Shown here piece after piece: positions 38,158-47,124 of a stretch of 64,000 nucleotides of DNA. The stretch lies in assembly GCA_009835005.1 (NCBI GenBank), contig WTFG01000001.1, positions 496,001 to 560,000 of the forward strand. Reading direction: 5' to 3'. The position numbers and the translations under genes were made by a program. The notes below the pieces were generated by a model that worked only from the letters and a program-made list of their open reading frames with translations, ran no database searches and was not told the DNA's origin. The stretch's first letter is position 1, and each line of letters starts with the position of its first letter. The DNA is from Flavobacteriaceae bacterium Ap0902 (GTDB lineage: Bacteria > Bacteroidota > Bacteroidia > Flavobacteriales > Weeksellaceae).

Positions 38158-40329
38158 ATGGCTCTTTTAGGAGATATTAGAAAAAGATCAGGCTTACTTA
38201 TAGTCATCATTGGATTTGCCTTGCTGGCATTCCTCGTTGGTGATATTTTTGGCCGAGGGGATTTATTTGGAAATCCAAATGAATTAGGCTCTGTGGCTGG
38301 AACACCAATCAGTGCACAGGATTATAACGTAGCATATAATAGGTTGTCCCAAATGCCTCAACTTCAACAAGCAGGGGAAAACACTGTTTCGGAAATGGCG
38401 TGGAATCAATTAGTACAAGAAAGAGTGGTGACAGATAAAATGTCAGATTTAGGACTTGTAGTAAGTGAAGATCAATATTTGGAACAAGCAGGTAGATTCT
38501 ATCAATCTGTCAATCCAAACTTGGTAGACGCCAATGGTAGAGTAAACACACAACTCACCAAACAGTTCTTGGCAGAGTTAAAAGCAGCAGCGCAGCAGGG
38601 AAATCCTCAAGCGCAAAACTTTTATAATCAATGGGAAAACTCTAATCCACAAGCTGTATTATTAGCCAATCAATTAACTTCACTGGTTTCTAGTGGTGGT
38701 TTAGCTACAGATGTTGATGCCCAATACGTAGGGAATAATAAGAATAGCGCAGAAATTGAATATGTAGCCATCCAATATAATGATTATATTCAAAATGATT
38801 CTATTGAGGTCACAGATGATGAGATTTTGGCGTATATGAAGGCAAGACCAAAGACCTTTAAACCTCAACCTACAGTTAACCTCGCTTATGCGGTTTTCCC
38901 GGGCGTTGCTTCTGAGGAAGATGAATCTAAAGTTTTAAATGAACTAAATAGTTACCTATCCCCTCAAATTCTTAGAGATGATGCTTTAGGAACCGTAGAT
39001 ACGATTCAGTCTTTTGCCAATGCAAAGAATGATTCTATTTATGTGTCTAGATTTTCTGATTCCCAATTTGATAGCAATTACTATACAAGACAACAATTTG
39101 AGGGCTTTCCAGCTGGTCTTAAAGATCAATTGATGACAGCAAGCAAAGGGGATATCATTGGACCAACGAAAGTAGGAGATGTCTATAACTTAATTAAAGT
39201 TACAGATGTAAAACCCATCAATGATTCTGTTAAAACCAGTCATATCTTGATAGGATACGCCGGTAGCCAGGCAAGATCAGAAGGTATTACACGTTCCCCA
39301 GAAGAAGCACAAGCCATGGCAGATAGTTTGTTAACGGTAATTAAAAGCAATCCTTCTAAATTCAATGAATTAGCAAGAACAGTATCTGATGATCCTGTTG
39401 CCGCCAAGGATGATGGTAGCATTGGCTGGGTAGGTAGATTTCAACAAGGATTTTCTTTACCATACCGTAATTTCGCTATCAATAACCCAAGAGGAACGAT
39501 AGATGTAGTTCAGTCAGAATTTGGTTTTCATATCATCCGTATAGATGATGTGAAACAAAAAACGGGTTATAAATTAGCCAATATTCAAAAGCAAGTAAGG
39601 GCATCAGAAGAAACACAAGAGAATTTATTTAATCTGGCTAATCAAATTGCGTTGGATGCACAAGGAAACTCTGCGAATGATTTTATCAACGCTGCTAGAA
39701 GAGCAGGTGCAGAGGTGAATAATTCTGATGGTGTTACTAGATTCCAAAATAATTTAGTAGGTCTAACTGGAACGGGTAAAGATTCAGACATTCTGAAATG
39801 GGCTTTTGATAGTGATACACAGCCAAAAGGTGTCAAAACTTTTGAGATGAGTAATGGTGGGCAAATTGTGGCTTATCTATCTAATCGATTTGAGGAAGGT
39901 AATTACAATGTGCCAGCAGCAAGAGAAAGTATTGAGAATCGCATTAGAAACAATAAAATTGCAGAGAAGATTGCAGCAGATAATGCTGGAAATATTGACC
40001 TGAATGCAGTAGCATCTAAATATGGTACATCTGTAGAAAATGCTAATATCAATTTTAATCAGCCATCATTGGCTGGTTTAGGGGTAGAACCAAAGATTGC
40101 TGGTGCAGCTATGGGCTTGGCAGAGGGTAAAACTTCTGGTGCTATCCAAGGAAATAATGCTGTTTACTTTATCAAGGTGAATAATAAATCAAACAATGCT
40201 AGTGCAAATACAACTGCTGACAAGCAAATATATAAATCACAGGTGAAGAATAAATTAAATAGCCAATTAATCAACGCTCTAGTAGAGGCTGCAGATATAG
40301 AAGATAATAGAGTTAAGTTATTAAAATAA
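38158..40329 (+). CDS. PpiD/SurA-type peptidyl-prolyl isomerase
   Basis: 723 residues. One N-terminal membrane anchor (about 12-29, GLLIVIIGFALLAFLVGDIF) leads into a SurA_N-like chaperone region. A parvulin domain spans about 360-470, starting KTSHILIGYAG and including ARTVSDDPVAAKDDGSIGWV and SEFGFHIIRIDDVK. The long C-terminal half is a second, degenerate chaperone part. The protein should help fold outer-membrane or secreted proteins in the periplasm while tethered to the inner membrane. It closes the envelope block and has a strong terminator. Confidence 0.9.
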   Translation: MALLGDIRKRSGLLIVIIGFALLAFLVGDIFGRGDLFGNPNELGSVAGTPISAQDYNVAYNRLSQMPQLQQAGENTVSEMAWNQLVQERVVTDKMSDLGLVVSEDQYLEQAGRFYQSVNPNLVDANGRVNTQLTKQFLAELKAAAQQGNPQAQNFYNQWENSNPQAVLLANQLTSLVSSGGLATDVDAQYVGNNKNSAEIEYVAIQYNDYIQNDSIEVTDDEILAYMKARPKTFKPQPTVNLAYAVFPGVASEEDESKVLNELNSYLSPQILRDDALGTVDTIQSFANAKNDSIYVSRFSDSQFDSNYYTRQQFEGFPAGLKDQLMTASKGDIIGPTKVGDVYNLIKVTDVKPINDSVKTSHILIGYAGSQARSEGITRSPEEAQAMADSLLTVIKSNPSKFNELARTVSDDPVAAKDDGSIGWVGRFQQGFSLPYRNFAINNPRGTIDVVQSEFGFHIIRIDDVKQKTGYKLANIQKQVRASEETQENLFNLANQIALDAQGNSANDFINAARRAGAEVNNSDGVTRFQNNLVGLTGTGKDSDILKWAFDSDTQPKGVKTFEMSNGGQIVAYLSNRFEEGNYNVPAARESIENRIRNNKIAEKIAADNAGNIDLNAVASKYGTSVENANINFNQPSLAGLGVEPKIAGAAMGLAEGKTSGAIQGNNAVYFIKVNNKSNNASANTTADKQIYKSQVKNKLNSQLINALVEAADIEDNRVKLLK

Positions 40330-40354
40330 GTTTATTTACATGATGAACTTTTTG

Positions 40355-40380
40355 AAAGCCCGACTTTGGTCGGGTTTTTT
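40355..40380 (+). terminator. Strong Rho-independent terminator
   Basis: AAAGCCCGAC and GTCGGGTTTT form a ten-pair stem around the loop TTTG, ending in a T-run. It closes the envelope block after the PpiD-type gene. Confidence 0.9.
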
Positions 40381-40440
40381 TAATTTACGATATTCGTATA
40401 ATCTCTGATGAAGTTTCATCGTTTTTAATACCATTAAAAT

Positions 40441-41529
40441 ATGTTAGAAGATAAAAATTTACCTAAAACACCCCTTTCAGAAATTGGGGAGTTTGGTTTA
40501 ATACATAGGATCAAAGAGGCTGTTAAGATTCAACATGATTCTACCGTCAAAGGAATTGGGGATGATGCAGCAGTAATGGATTTTGGAGAGGACCAAACCG
40601 TTATCTCTACAGATTATTTGACAGAGGGGATTCACTTCAACCTGGGTTATGTTCCCTTAAAGCATTTAGGGTATAAGGCTATTGCCGTATCTGTGAGTGA
40701 TATTTGTGCTATGAATGCGATTCCAACACAGGTTTTGGTTTCCATCGCCGTATCAGATAGATTTCCAGTAGAAGCGATAGATGAATTATATAGCGGAATG
40801 TTGATTGCTTGTAAAACATACAATGTAGATTTGGCAGGTGGAGACACCACCTCTTCTCGTTCTGGGCTGGTTATTAATATTACGACTATTGGGCATCAGA
40901 AATCAGAGAAAATAGTTTATAGAAGTGGAGCCAAGGATCAAGATTTATTGGTTGTCACTGGTGATTTAGGAGGTGCTTATTTTGGTTTACAAGTTTTAGA
41001 AAGAGAAAATGAAGTTTGGAAAGTAAACCCTCAAGTTCAACCTGATTTGGCGCCTTATGATTATATAATCGGTAGACAGCTAAAGCCAGAGGCAAGAATG
41101 GATATCGTAGAATTATTAGAGAAATTAGAGGTTCAACCCACAGCTATGATAGATGTATCTGATGGGCTTGCCTCTGAAATTTTGCATCTTGCAGAGCAGA
41201 GTGGTGTTGGGTTTAATATTTTTGAAGAGAAGATTCCGCTAGACCAACAAGTGATTAACGCAGGAGAGGAATTCGATATCAATTCCACCATTGCGGCACT
41301 TAATGGTGGAGAAGATTATGAGTTGCTTTTCACTATCCCGTTAGCAGAGCATGACAAGATTAAGGCTAATCCTAATTTCACAGTGATTGGACATACCGTA
41401 CCCAAAGAAGAAGGGAATTATATCATTGGTAGAGGAAATCAAACCAAATTGCCTTTAACAGCACAAGGATGGGATACTTTTAAAAAGTACAAAGAGGATA
41501 TAGCCAATCAAGAAAAAGACACAGAATGA
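40441..41529 (+). CDS. thiL: thiamine-monophosphate kinase
   Basis: 362 residues. The PurM-like ATP-binding fold is clear: GEFGLIHRI at the N-terminus, GIGDDAAVMDF with the metal-binding Asp pair, STDYLTEGIHF, AGGDTTSS and AMIDVSDGLASEI, then LNGGEDYELLF. ThiL adds the second phosphate to thiamine monophosphate to make thiamine diphosphate. The usual length is about 325-350; this protein has a slightly longer N-terminus and tail. Its stop overlaps the next gene's ATG by 4 bases. Confidence 0.95.
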   Translation: MLEDKNLPKTPLSEIGEFGLIHRIKEAVKIQHDSTVKGIGDDAAVMDFGEDQTVISTDYLTEGIHFNLGYVPLKHLGYKAIAVSVSDICAMNAIPTQVLVSIAVSDRFPVEAIDELYSGMLIACKTYNVDLAGGDTTSSRSGLVINITTIGHQKSEKIVYRSGAKDQDLLVVTGDLGGAYFGLQVLERENEVWKVNPQVQPDLAPYDYIIGRQLKPEARMDIVELLEKLEVQPTAMIDVSDGLASEILHLAEQSGVGFNIFEEKIPLDQQVINAGEEFDINSTIAALNGGEDYELLFTIPLAEHDKIKANPNFTVIGHTVPKEEGNYIIGRGNQTKLPLTAQGWDTFKKYKEDIANQEKDTE

Positions 41530-41828
41530 GGGCTAAATCTTTAATACTACCTAAGAAACTTTTAGTAGGGATGGCTGGGGTGAGCATCGCTATGATTATT
41601 GGGATTTTCTTTAATATTTATAATGATGTTCCTATAGATATGTCTTGGCTTTATATAGCTTTAATGTTATTCTTTGTTCCTTTCTTAGCGGTACTTGTAG
41701 ATATTATCCAGAACCCTATAGCGGATAAAATAACATGGGTTATATTTTTAACCTTATTTACTATTCTTGCTACTTTTGTTTATCTCATAATGCGAGAAAA
41801 AGTCTTAATCAAATCTAATTTAGATTAA
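41526..41828 (+). CDS. small membrane protein of unknown function
   Basis: 100 residues with three likely membrane helices: about 11-31 (LLVGMAGVSIAMIIGIFF), 40-58 (SWLYIALMLFFVPFLAVLV) and 70-90 (ITWVIFLTLFTILATFVYLI). The first is preceded by a basic RAKSLILPKK. The ATGA overlap with thiL shows they are cotranscribed and translationally coupled, but nothing in the protein suggests a thiamine role. I do not recognise the family. Confidence 0.7.
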   Translation: MRAKSLILPKKLLVGMAGVSIAMIIGIFFNIYNDVPIDMSWLYIALMLFFVPFLAVLVDIIQNPIADKITWVIFLTLFTILATFVYLIMREKVLIKSNLD

Positions 41829-41868
41829 ATAGCGGCGCTTAAAGTTCCATTAATATTTATATTATTCA

Positions 41869-42108
41869 ATGAAAAAAATCCAAATTAAAGCCAAACCTTT
41901 CTTTGATTTATTGAAGATTAAGGATCAATCTATGTGGGATATATTTGCTCAACTCATAGATGGTGAGGAGCAAGAAATCATTTTCACCCATGAGGATGAT
42001 ACGGTGCTTTTCAATTATTTTTTACCCGAAAATGTAGAAGAACTAAAGGTTCAGCAAGAAAAATTTACAGAAGAATTTAAGAAAAAGGTACAGAAGTTAT
42101 ATAATTAA
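41869..42108 (+). CDS. small acidic cytoplasmic protein of unknown function
   Basis: 79 residues with no signal or membrane segment. It starts with a basic strand (KKIQIKAKPFFDLLKIKD), has an acidic middle (DGEEQEIIFTHEDD), and ends in a Glu/Lys-rich helix (EELKVQQEKFTEEFKKKVQ) that could form a coiled coil. Coding bias matches the neighbours. It lies 40 bases after the small membrane protein, and its end overlaps the convergent CNNM gene by 4 bases. I do not recognise it. Confidence 0.6.
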   Translation: MKKIQIKAKPFFDLLKIKDQSMWDIFAQLIDGEEQEIIFTHEDDTVLFNYFLPENVEELKVQQEKFTEEFKKKVQKLYN

Positions 42109-43205
42109 TTAGTCTCTGTAGATTCCTCATCGTCTATTAATTTCATTTTCTTAGCGCGCTCTTCCCATTTCTTTCTAGCATAGGCTTGGAGATCAGACAC
42201 ATGGTCACTTTCGTCCATGATTTCTCTTCCAAAGAGTGTTTCTATCAAATCCTCCATGGTTACAAGACCTTGCACACTACCATATTCATCTACTACAATA
42301 CTCATGTGATTGTTTTTCTGCACTAGTTTTTCAAATAGATGGGGTAGCGTTAGATTCTCATTCACAACAGTAATATCATGCATGACATCTTTAATCTTCT
42401 TCTGGCCATTTCCTTTGACCAATTCATTTAAAAGGTCATCTTTTAATAGTTTTCCTGTAATATCATCTACATTCTCATTGTACACGGGGATTCTAGAATA
42501 AGAGAGGATTTGTTTTTGATTATCATAATATTCCTGAATCGTCTGATTCTCATTAGCCATTTTAATCACAGGTCTTGGGGTCATGATGTCTTTGGTCATT
42601 AATTCTTCAAAACCCAATAAATTTTTGATTATTTTATATTCTGATTTCTGGAGTTGACCAGATTCCCCCACCGTATGGGCCATCGCTTTAAAATCTGATC
42701 TAGACAATACAGATTCATCCTTGTTCTTCTTTAGAGATTTAGTAATCAATTGGCTTAACCATACAAACGGTCTAAGGATAAATAATAAAATTTTGAGTGA
42801 AGTTGCTGTAAAAGGGGCTAGTTTTTTCCAATTATTAGCACCGATGGTTTTAGGAATAATCTCTGATAAAATCAAAATAGCCAAGGTCATTATTCCAGCG
42901 ATAATAGATTCATAAGATAGGTTTAATCCTAGAATAGAGATGACATTTTCTCCAAACACTTTTCCTGCGTGTGCACCCACGCCAATCGCACCCACCGTGT
43001 GGGCGATGGTGTTGAGTGTTAAAATCGCAGATAAAGGTTTATCAATATCCTTTTTTGCTGTTTCAAAAAATTTACCTGTAGATGTACCCTCTCTAGCGAG
43101 TTTTTTGGAATAAGATGGGGTTACACTCAAAAGGACAGCCTCCCAGACAGAACACAGAAAAGAGAAAACAATAGACAGGAGAAAAAATATGATTAATAAT
43201 GTCAT
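42105..43205 (-). CDS. second CNNM/CBS transporter-like protein
   Basis: 366 residues from the ATG at 43205; an upstream frame extension to 43295 would run into the divergent methyltransferase gene and is not needed. The CNNM domain has four membrane helices and SEIIPKTIGANNW at its end. The CBS pair shows KDIMTPRPVIKMANE and IVVDEYGSVQGLVTMEDLIETLFG. It lacks the long CorC/HlyC C-terminal domain of the other CNNM protein at 36836. Divalent-ion transport or sensing is likely. The two are only distantly alike outside the CBS core. Confidence 0.87.
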   Translation of the reverse strand: MTLLIIFFLLSIVFSFLCSVWEAVLLSVTPSYSKKLAREGTSTGKFFETAKKDIDKPLSAILTLNTIAHTVGAIGVGAHAGKVFGENVISILGLNLSYESIIAGIMTLAILILSEIIPKTIGANNWKKLAPFTATSLKILLFILRPFVWLSQLITKSLKKNKDESVLSRSDFKAMAHTVGESGQLQKSEYKIIKNLLGFEELMTKDIMTPRPVIKMANENQTIQEYYDNQKQILSYSRIPVYNENVDDITGKLLKDDLLNELVKGNGQKKIKDVMHDITVVNENLTLPHLFEKLVQKNNHMSIVVDEYGSVQGLVTMEDLIETLFGREIMDESDHVSDLQAYARKKWEERAKKMKLIDDEESTETN

Positions 43206-43238
43206 GAGGTTTAGATAAGTATTGTAAGTTTGTTTTAT

Positions 43239-44018
43239 ATGAAAATAACTAGTTTTCAAAACCCAAAGATAAAACATCTTGTTAAACTTCAGCAAAAATC
43301 AAGAGAAAGGAAGAAAGAAAATCTTTTTGTTGTAGAAGGTGTTCAAGAAAATACGTTGGCCATAGAAAACAATTTTGAACCTGTGCATTGGTATATTTGT
43401 GAGGAAATTTTTGACCAAAGTTTAAAACTTAGGGATTCAGAGATTATTTATGTTTCTCTAGAAATATTTCAAAAAATAGCCTATCGGCAGACTACGGGTG
43501 GTATTGTAGGCGTTTATAAAACCAAACATTTTGATTTAGCAGAGATCACAAAATCTAACCCCTTGATTGTGGTATTAGAAGCGGTAGAAAAACCAGGTAA
43601 CCTGGGGGCTATTCTACGATCTTGTGACGCGGCAAATGTGGATGCGGTGGTGATTTGTGATAAAAAAGTAGATTTTTTTAATCCCAATGTGATTCGGTCT
43701 TCTGTGGGAACAGTGTTTACAGAAACCATTATTGCTACAGACAAGGAAACCTTTATAGCATTTGCTAACAAAAATAAAATTCAAATATTATCTACTTATT
43801 TAAGGGATGATACATTAAACTTATATGATACTGCACTAAAACAGTCTACTGCTTTGGTTTTTGGTACAGAATCCACAGGGCTTTCAGATTTCTGGTTAAA
43901 CCATTCAGCCCATACCATTCAAATTCCTATGCTAGGGCAAGTTGATTCTCTCAATGTGAGTAATGCTGTCGCAATCTGTGTGTTTGAGGCTGTGAGGCAA
44001 AGACGATCGCAGTTGTAG
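43239..44018 (+). CDS. SPOUT (TrmH-type) RNA 2'-O-methyltransferase
   Basis: About 259 residues from ATG 43239; the TTG at 43230 is less likely. An N-terminal substrate-binding region (KHLVKLQQKSRERKKENLFVVEG) precedes the SpoU domain. The three SPOUT motifs are present: KPGNLGAILRSCDAANVDAV, VFGTESTGLSDFWL and IPMLGQVDSLNVSNA, forming the trefoil knot that holds S-adenosylmethionine. Members methylate ribose in rRNA or tRNA. The target site cannot be assigned from sequence. Confidence 0.9.
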   Translation: MKITSFQNPKIKHLVKLQQKSRERKKENLFVVEGVQENTLAIENNFEPVHWYICEEIFDQSLKLRDSEIIYVSLEIFQKIAYRQTTGGIVGVYKTKHFDLAEITKSNPLIVVLEAVEKPGNLGAILRSCDAANVDAVVICDKKVDFFNPNVIRSSVGTVFTETIIATDKETFIAFANKNKIQILSTYLRDDTLNLYDTALKQSTALVFGTESTGLSDFWLNHSAHTIQIPMLGQVDSLNVSNAVAICVFEAVRQRRSQL

Positions 44019-44036
44019 TATTTTAAGGAAGAAGCT

Positions 44037-44756
44037 TTAAGAATTAAACACTTCTTTTATAATTTCTAAAGAATTAGGTTCCCTGAAACCTGGTACATGT
44101 AGTTTATAATAATTTATCATTATATCTGTAAGTATATTTCTCTCTATTTGATTGAATTGATTTTTTGATTCTGCATGAAACGTACTGGTCAGAAGTCTTT
44201 TCCACAGGGAGGTCTCATATTCGTTTAAAAGGAAGGTAGCATTTGTATCTGGAATAAAACTGCCTTCCTGTATGTCAAAATAGGGATGATATCGATTAGA
44301 AATGTTTGGTGATATACCTAGGAACTCTGTAAGCCTTAAAAGGAAAATCAAATGAAAATCTGCAAACTGGTTCGTTTTTTCATTAAATAGATGCAGGTGT
44401 TTTTCTATAAAATCAAATAATTTGGGATTATCTTCTTCTTCCTTAATCGCTAGATAGGATATTTCTGCCAAGAATTGAAGCATCATTATTTTGATAGGAT
44501 GCATGAATATATTAGAATAAGAATGCACTGGGATTATTTGAGTAGGGAGTATAAGGTCTGATTTTTTGTTTTGTTTAAAAGAAAATTCTGCCATCGCAAA
44601 AGGGAATTGCAAAGATCGCAATTGTCTTTTATTTGGATTGAAATAACCTTTTTGTAAAAATGTCCTTATACCAAATGCGGCAGTATATACTTTTAGGATA
44701 ACACTGCTGTCACCATATTTAATGGTTTTAATTACAAATCCTTTTGTTTTTTCCAT
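44037..44756 (-). CDS. recO: DNA repair protein RecO
   Basis: 239 residues. The N-terminal OB fold (TKGFVIKTIKYGDSSVILKVYT, then FLQKGYF) and the helical C-terminal part match RecO. The zinc-finger cysteines of some RecO proteins are absent, as usual in Bacteroidota. RecO works with RecR to load RecA on SSB-coated DNA. Its start overlaps the stop of porZ by one base, and this pairing is conserved in flavobacteria. Confidence 0.92.
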   Translation of the reverse strand: MEKTKGFVIKTIKYGDSSVILKVYTAAFGIRTFLQKGYFNPNKRQLRSLQFPFAMAEFSFKQNKKSDLILPTQIIPVHSYSNIFMHPIKIMMLQFLAEISYLAIKEEEDNPKLFDFIEKHLHLFNEKTNQFADFHLIFLLRLTEFLGISPNISNRYHPYFDIQEGSFIPDTNATFLLNEYETSLWKRLLTSTFHAESKNQFNQIERNILTDIMINYYKLHVPGFREPNSLEIIKEVFNS

Positions 44757-47023
44757 TAGCGAACAATAGCTATTTTCGTGGTTTTGGTATGCATTCCATC
44801 TCCACTAATTAGCATTACAATATATATTCCAGAGGCTACTTTTTGTCCTTTTAGATTGGTTTGATCCCATAAAATTACACCACCTGCTTCTTCTCCCTTG
44901 TGGATTAGATTACCCACTACATCTGTAATTAAAACTTCAGTATCTTTTGCAAGTCCCTTTATCGTGATGTTTCCATCATAGCCTGGTCTTACTGGGTTGG
45001 GGTAGGCAACTACCTCTCCAAAATCATCTCCTGTATCTACAGCATCCCCTTTATAGGATACTAAGCCATTTTCTGTCGCAAAATATACAACTCCGGTTTC
45101 TGTATCAACTGCTACAGCATTAATAGTATTGGAAGCCAATGGTGATAAATCCTCTGTGAAATGATATATGATTTCTTTTCCAGATTCAGATACATAAAAT
45201 ACCCCAGCGCCTCTCGTGGCAATCCACTTTCTATTAGAGCTATCCACCGTAATATCTGTGATGTTAGTGTCTGTGAGTAAAGCCTCTGGGATCCCGTTTT
45301 GTACAATGACTACAGGTTCTGTATTAAAATTACCGCTCTCTAATTCTGCAATAGGGTTTCTAAGTATTCTTAATCCTAGGTTAGTTCCTATCCATGCGGT
45401 TCCGTTTTTATCTATCTCTAGCGCATAAACAAAATTAGAGGGTAAATCACCTTTGCCTTCTCCTTCAAGAATTTGATATGTGTTGGTCATGTTTGTAACG
45501 ATCACACCATCACCCCTCGTTCCCCCGAGCCATATATAACCATTTCTACCAATCACTGGTTTTGTTATGCCCGATGCACCAGGATGATAGTTTTCGAATA
45601 AAATATTAGACCATTGGTTATTAGTATTTCTTTTGATTAGTGCAGAATAACCCTTGTTTGGATCAACGAATGCTTGAGAAATATATAGATTACCCTCAGA
45701 GTCAAAAACAGCCCCCCCTAAGTTGGTTACTTGGCCATGATTATAAAAATTTTGAACAATTCCGTTATTCCCTGTATTTTGATAATCATATTCTATTACT
45801 TTTTCATCATTTAGTATTTCATAAAGGTTATAACTATAATGCCAAGAGGAGGCATAAACTTGATTTAAATCTGATGGGTTGTATGCTACATCTATAATAT
45901 CTTGAGCATTATTCAATTGTTTACTTGTTATATGAATCCATTTTTTTTCATTGTCTTCATTATTAAAGTGAAAATAGCCCTCCTTGTTTCCTGTTGGACT
46001 GTTGTAATTGTCTTGTCCTCCTGGTGATACCCATATATGTCCCGCTGTGGCTGTAACAGCATAAGCATTATTGCTATATGGGCCATCGGGATAAATGCCT
46101 CTTTCAGTTGAAGTACCTCCATTTATAACTAGCCCATTTTCTGTAGTTCCTGCGTAAATCATTTCGTTAGACAGAATTCCACTTTTTATCTCATTCTCAA
46201 ACCCTGCCGCTTGTTCTACCTCTATGTTCTCATCTAAAACAAATACCCTATCTACAATAGATGCGATTAATCTATTTTGGTTGGTGTTTAAGTCCACAAT
46301 CGTTGTTCCCAATGCTTTTTTGAAAACCCATGTATTTCCTTTTAAGACAAATAAGCTGCCTCCAGATGAGGCAACAAGTTGATCATTAAAAACTTCTATA
46401 TGCTCGAATGTTGAATTATAAATATCCTCTACCTTGGTCCATCTGTTAAAATTGGGAATTAAATCATCTATTTCATGATACACAACCATACCATCATAGA
46501 TAGCATATACTTTATTATTGAAAATGGCACTTTCATCAACTTTTTTATAGATGCCTCCTTCTCTAAAGAAAGTAGTTTCTGCAAACTCTCTTCTGTCTAA
46601 ATCAAATATAGAAATTCCATAATCAGCAGAAATGAGCATTAAGTTTCCTGCTGTGGCGATGTGATTAATTCTTTTGCTTCCAGTATAATCATCTAGAGGA
46701 ATTTCTATAAAGTTTTCACTTTCCTCACCTAAAATATCTAGTTCGCCATTTTCATAACCAATTAATAAGTAGTCTAATTCACTATTATAAGCAGCACTAC
46801 TTGGTTTAACGCCATTCAAAAGATTGACTTTGGATATCTTTTCTAATTCACCAGATTCTAAATCATAACTAAATAAGGCATTGGAAGAAACACAATATAA
46901 TTTATTATTAATCTGATGGATTTCCTTGACTTCTTTGTAACTAAAGTGATCCTCCCATCTGGATTGAGCATTGGATTGAATGATGAAGGCTAAAAAATAT
47001 ATTAAGTATAGTAATCTTTTCAT
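44756..47023 (-). CDS. porZ: type IX secretion component PorZ
   Basis: 755 residues with a signal peptide ending at IQSNAQ. Two beta-propeller regions follow, with repeated two-component-regulator-propeller-like blades such as GYIWLGGTRGDGVIV, GTAWIGTNLGLRIL and RKWIATRGAGVFYV. The last 80 residues are a type A T9SS sorting domain (VAYPNPVRPGYDGNITI ... VASGIYIVML). PorZ is part of the surface attachment complex that hands cargo to the A-LPS ligase PorU. Its position just before recO supports the identification. Confidence 0.9.
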   Translation of the reverse strand: MKRLLYLIYFLAFIIQSNAQSRWEDHFSYKEVKEIHQINNKLYCVSSNALFSYDLESGELEKISKVNLLNGVKPSSAAYNSELDYLLIGYENGELDILGEESENFIEIPLDDYTGSKRINHIATAGNLMLISADYGISIFDLDRREFAETTFFREGGIYKKVDESAIFNNKVYAIYDGMVVYHEIDDLIPNFNRWTKVEDIYNSTFEHIEVFNDQLVASSGGSLFVLKGNTWVFKKALGTTIVDLNTNQNRLIASIVDRVFVLDENIEVEQAAGFENEIKSGILSNEMIYAGTTENGLVINGGTSTERGIYPDGPYSNNAYAVTATAGHIWVSPGGQDNYNSPTGNKEGYFHFNNEDNEKKWIHITSKQLNNAQDIIDVAYNPSDLNQVYASSWHYSYNLYEILNDEKVIEYDYQNTGNNGIVQNFYNHGQVTNLGGAVFDSEGNLYISQAFVDPNKGYSALIKRNTNNQWSNILFENYHPGASGITKPVIGRNGYIWLGGTRGDGVIVTNMTNTYQILEGEGKGDLPSNFVYALEIDKNGTAWIGTNLGLRILRNPIAELESGNFNTEPVVIVQNGIPEALLTDTNITDITVDSSNRKWIATRGAGVFYVSESGKEIIYHFTEDLSPLASNTINAVAVDTETGVVYFATENGLVSYKGDAVDTGDDFGEVVAYPNPVRPGYDGNITIKGLAKDTEVLITDVVGNLIHKGEEAGGVILWDQTNLKGQKVASGIYIVMLISGDGMHTKTTKIAIVR

Positions 47024-47097
47024 AAACAGAGCTGTATAATTAAAAACGTTAATCCATCCTCAAAATTGTACGCGTGATAGATGTCGTGAATTTATTG

Positions 47098-47105
47098 TAT
47101 TTTTG
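47098..47105 (+). promoter_or_regulatory. -7 element before the U32-family gene
   Basis: TATTTTTG matches TAnnTTTG and is followed by CGG. It lies 19 bases before ATG 47125 but inside the coding frame if the GTG at 47074 were the start, which argues for the ATG. Confidence 0.45.
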
Positions 47106-47124
47106 CGGATTCAAAGATAATTTA

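Noticed and set aside
43206-43295. N-terminal extension of the second CNNM protein
   Set aside because: It would overlap the divergent methyltransferase start, and the family-like membrane start is at the ATG 43205.
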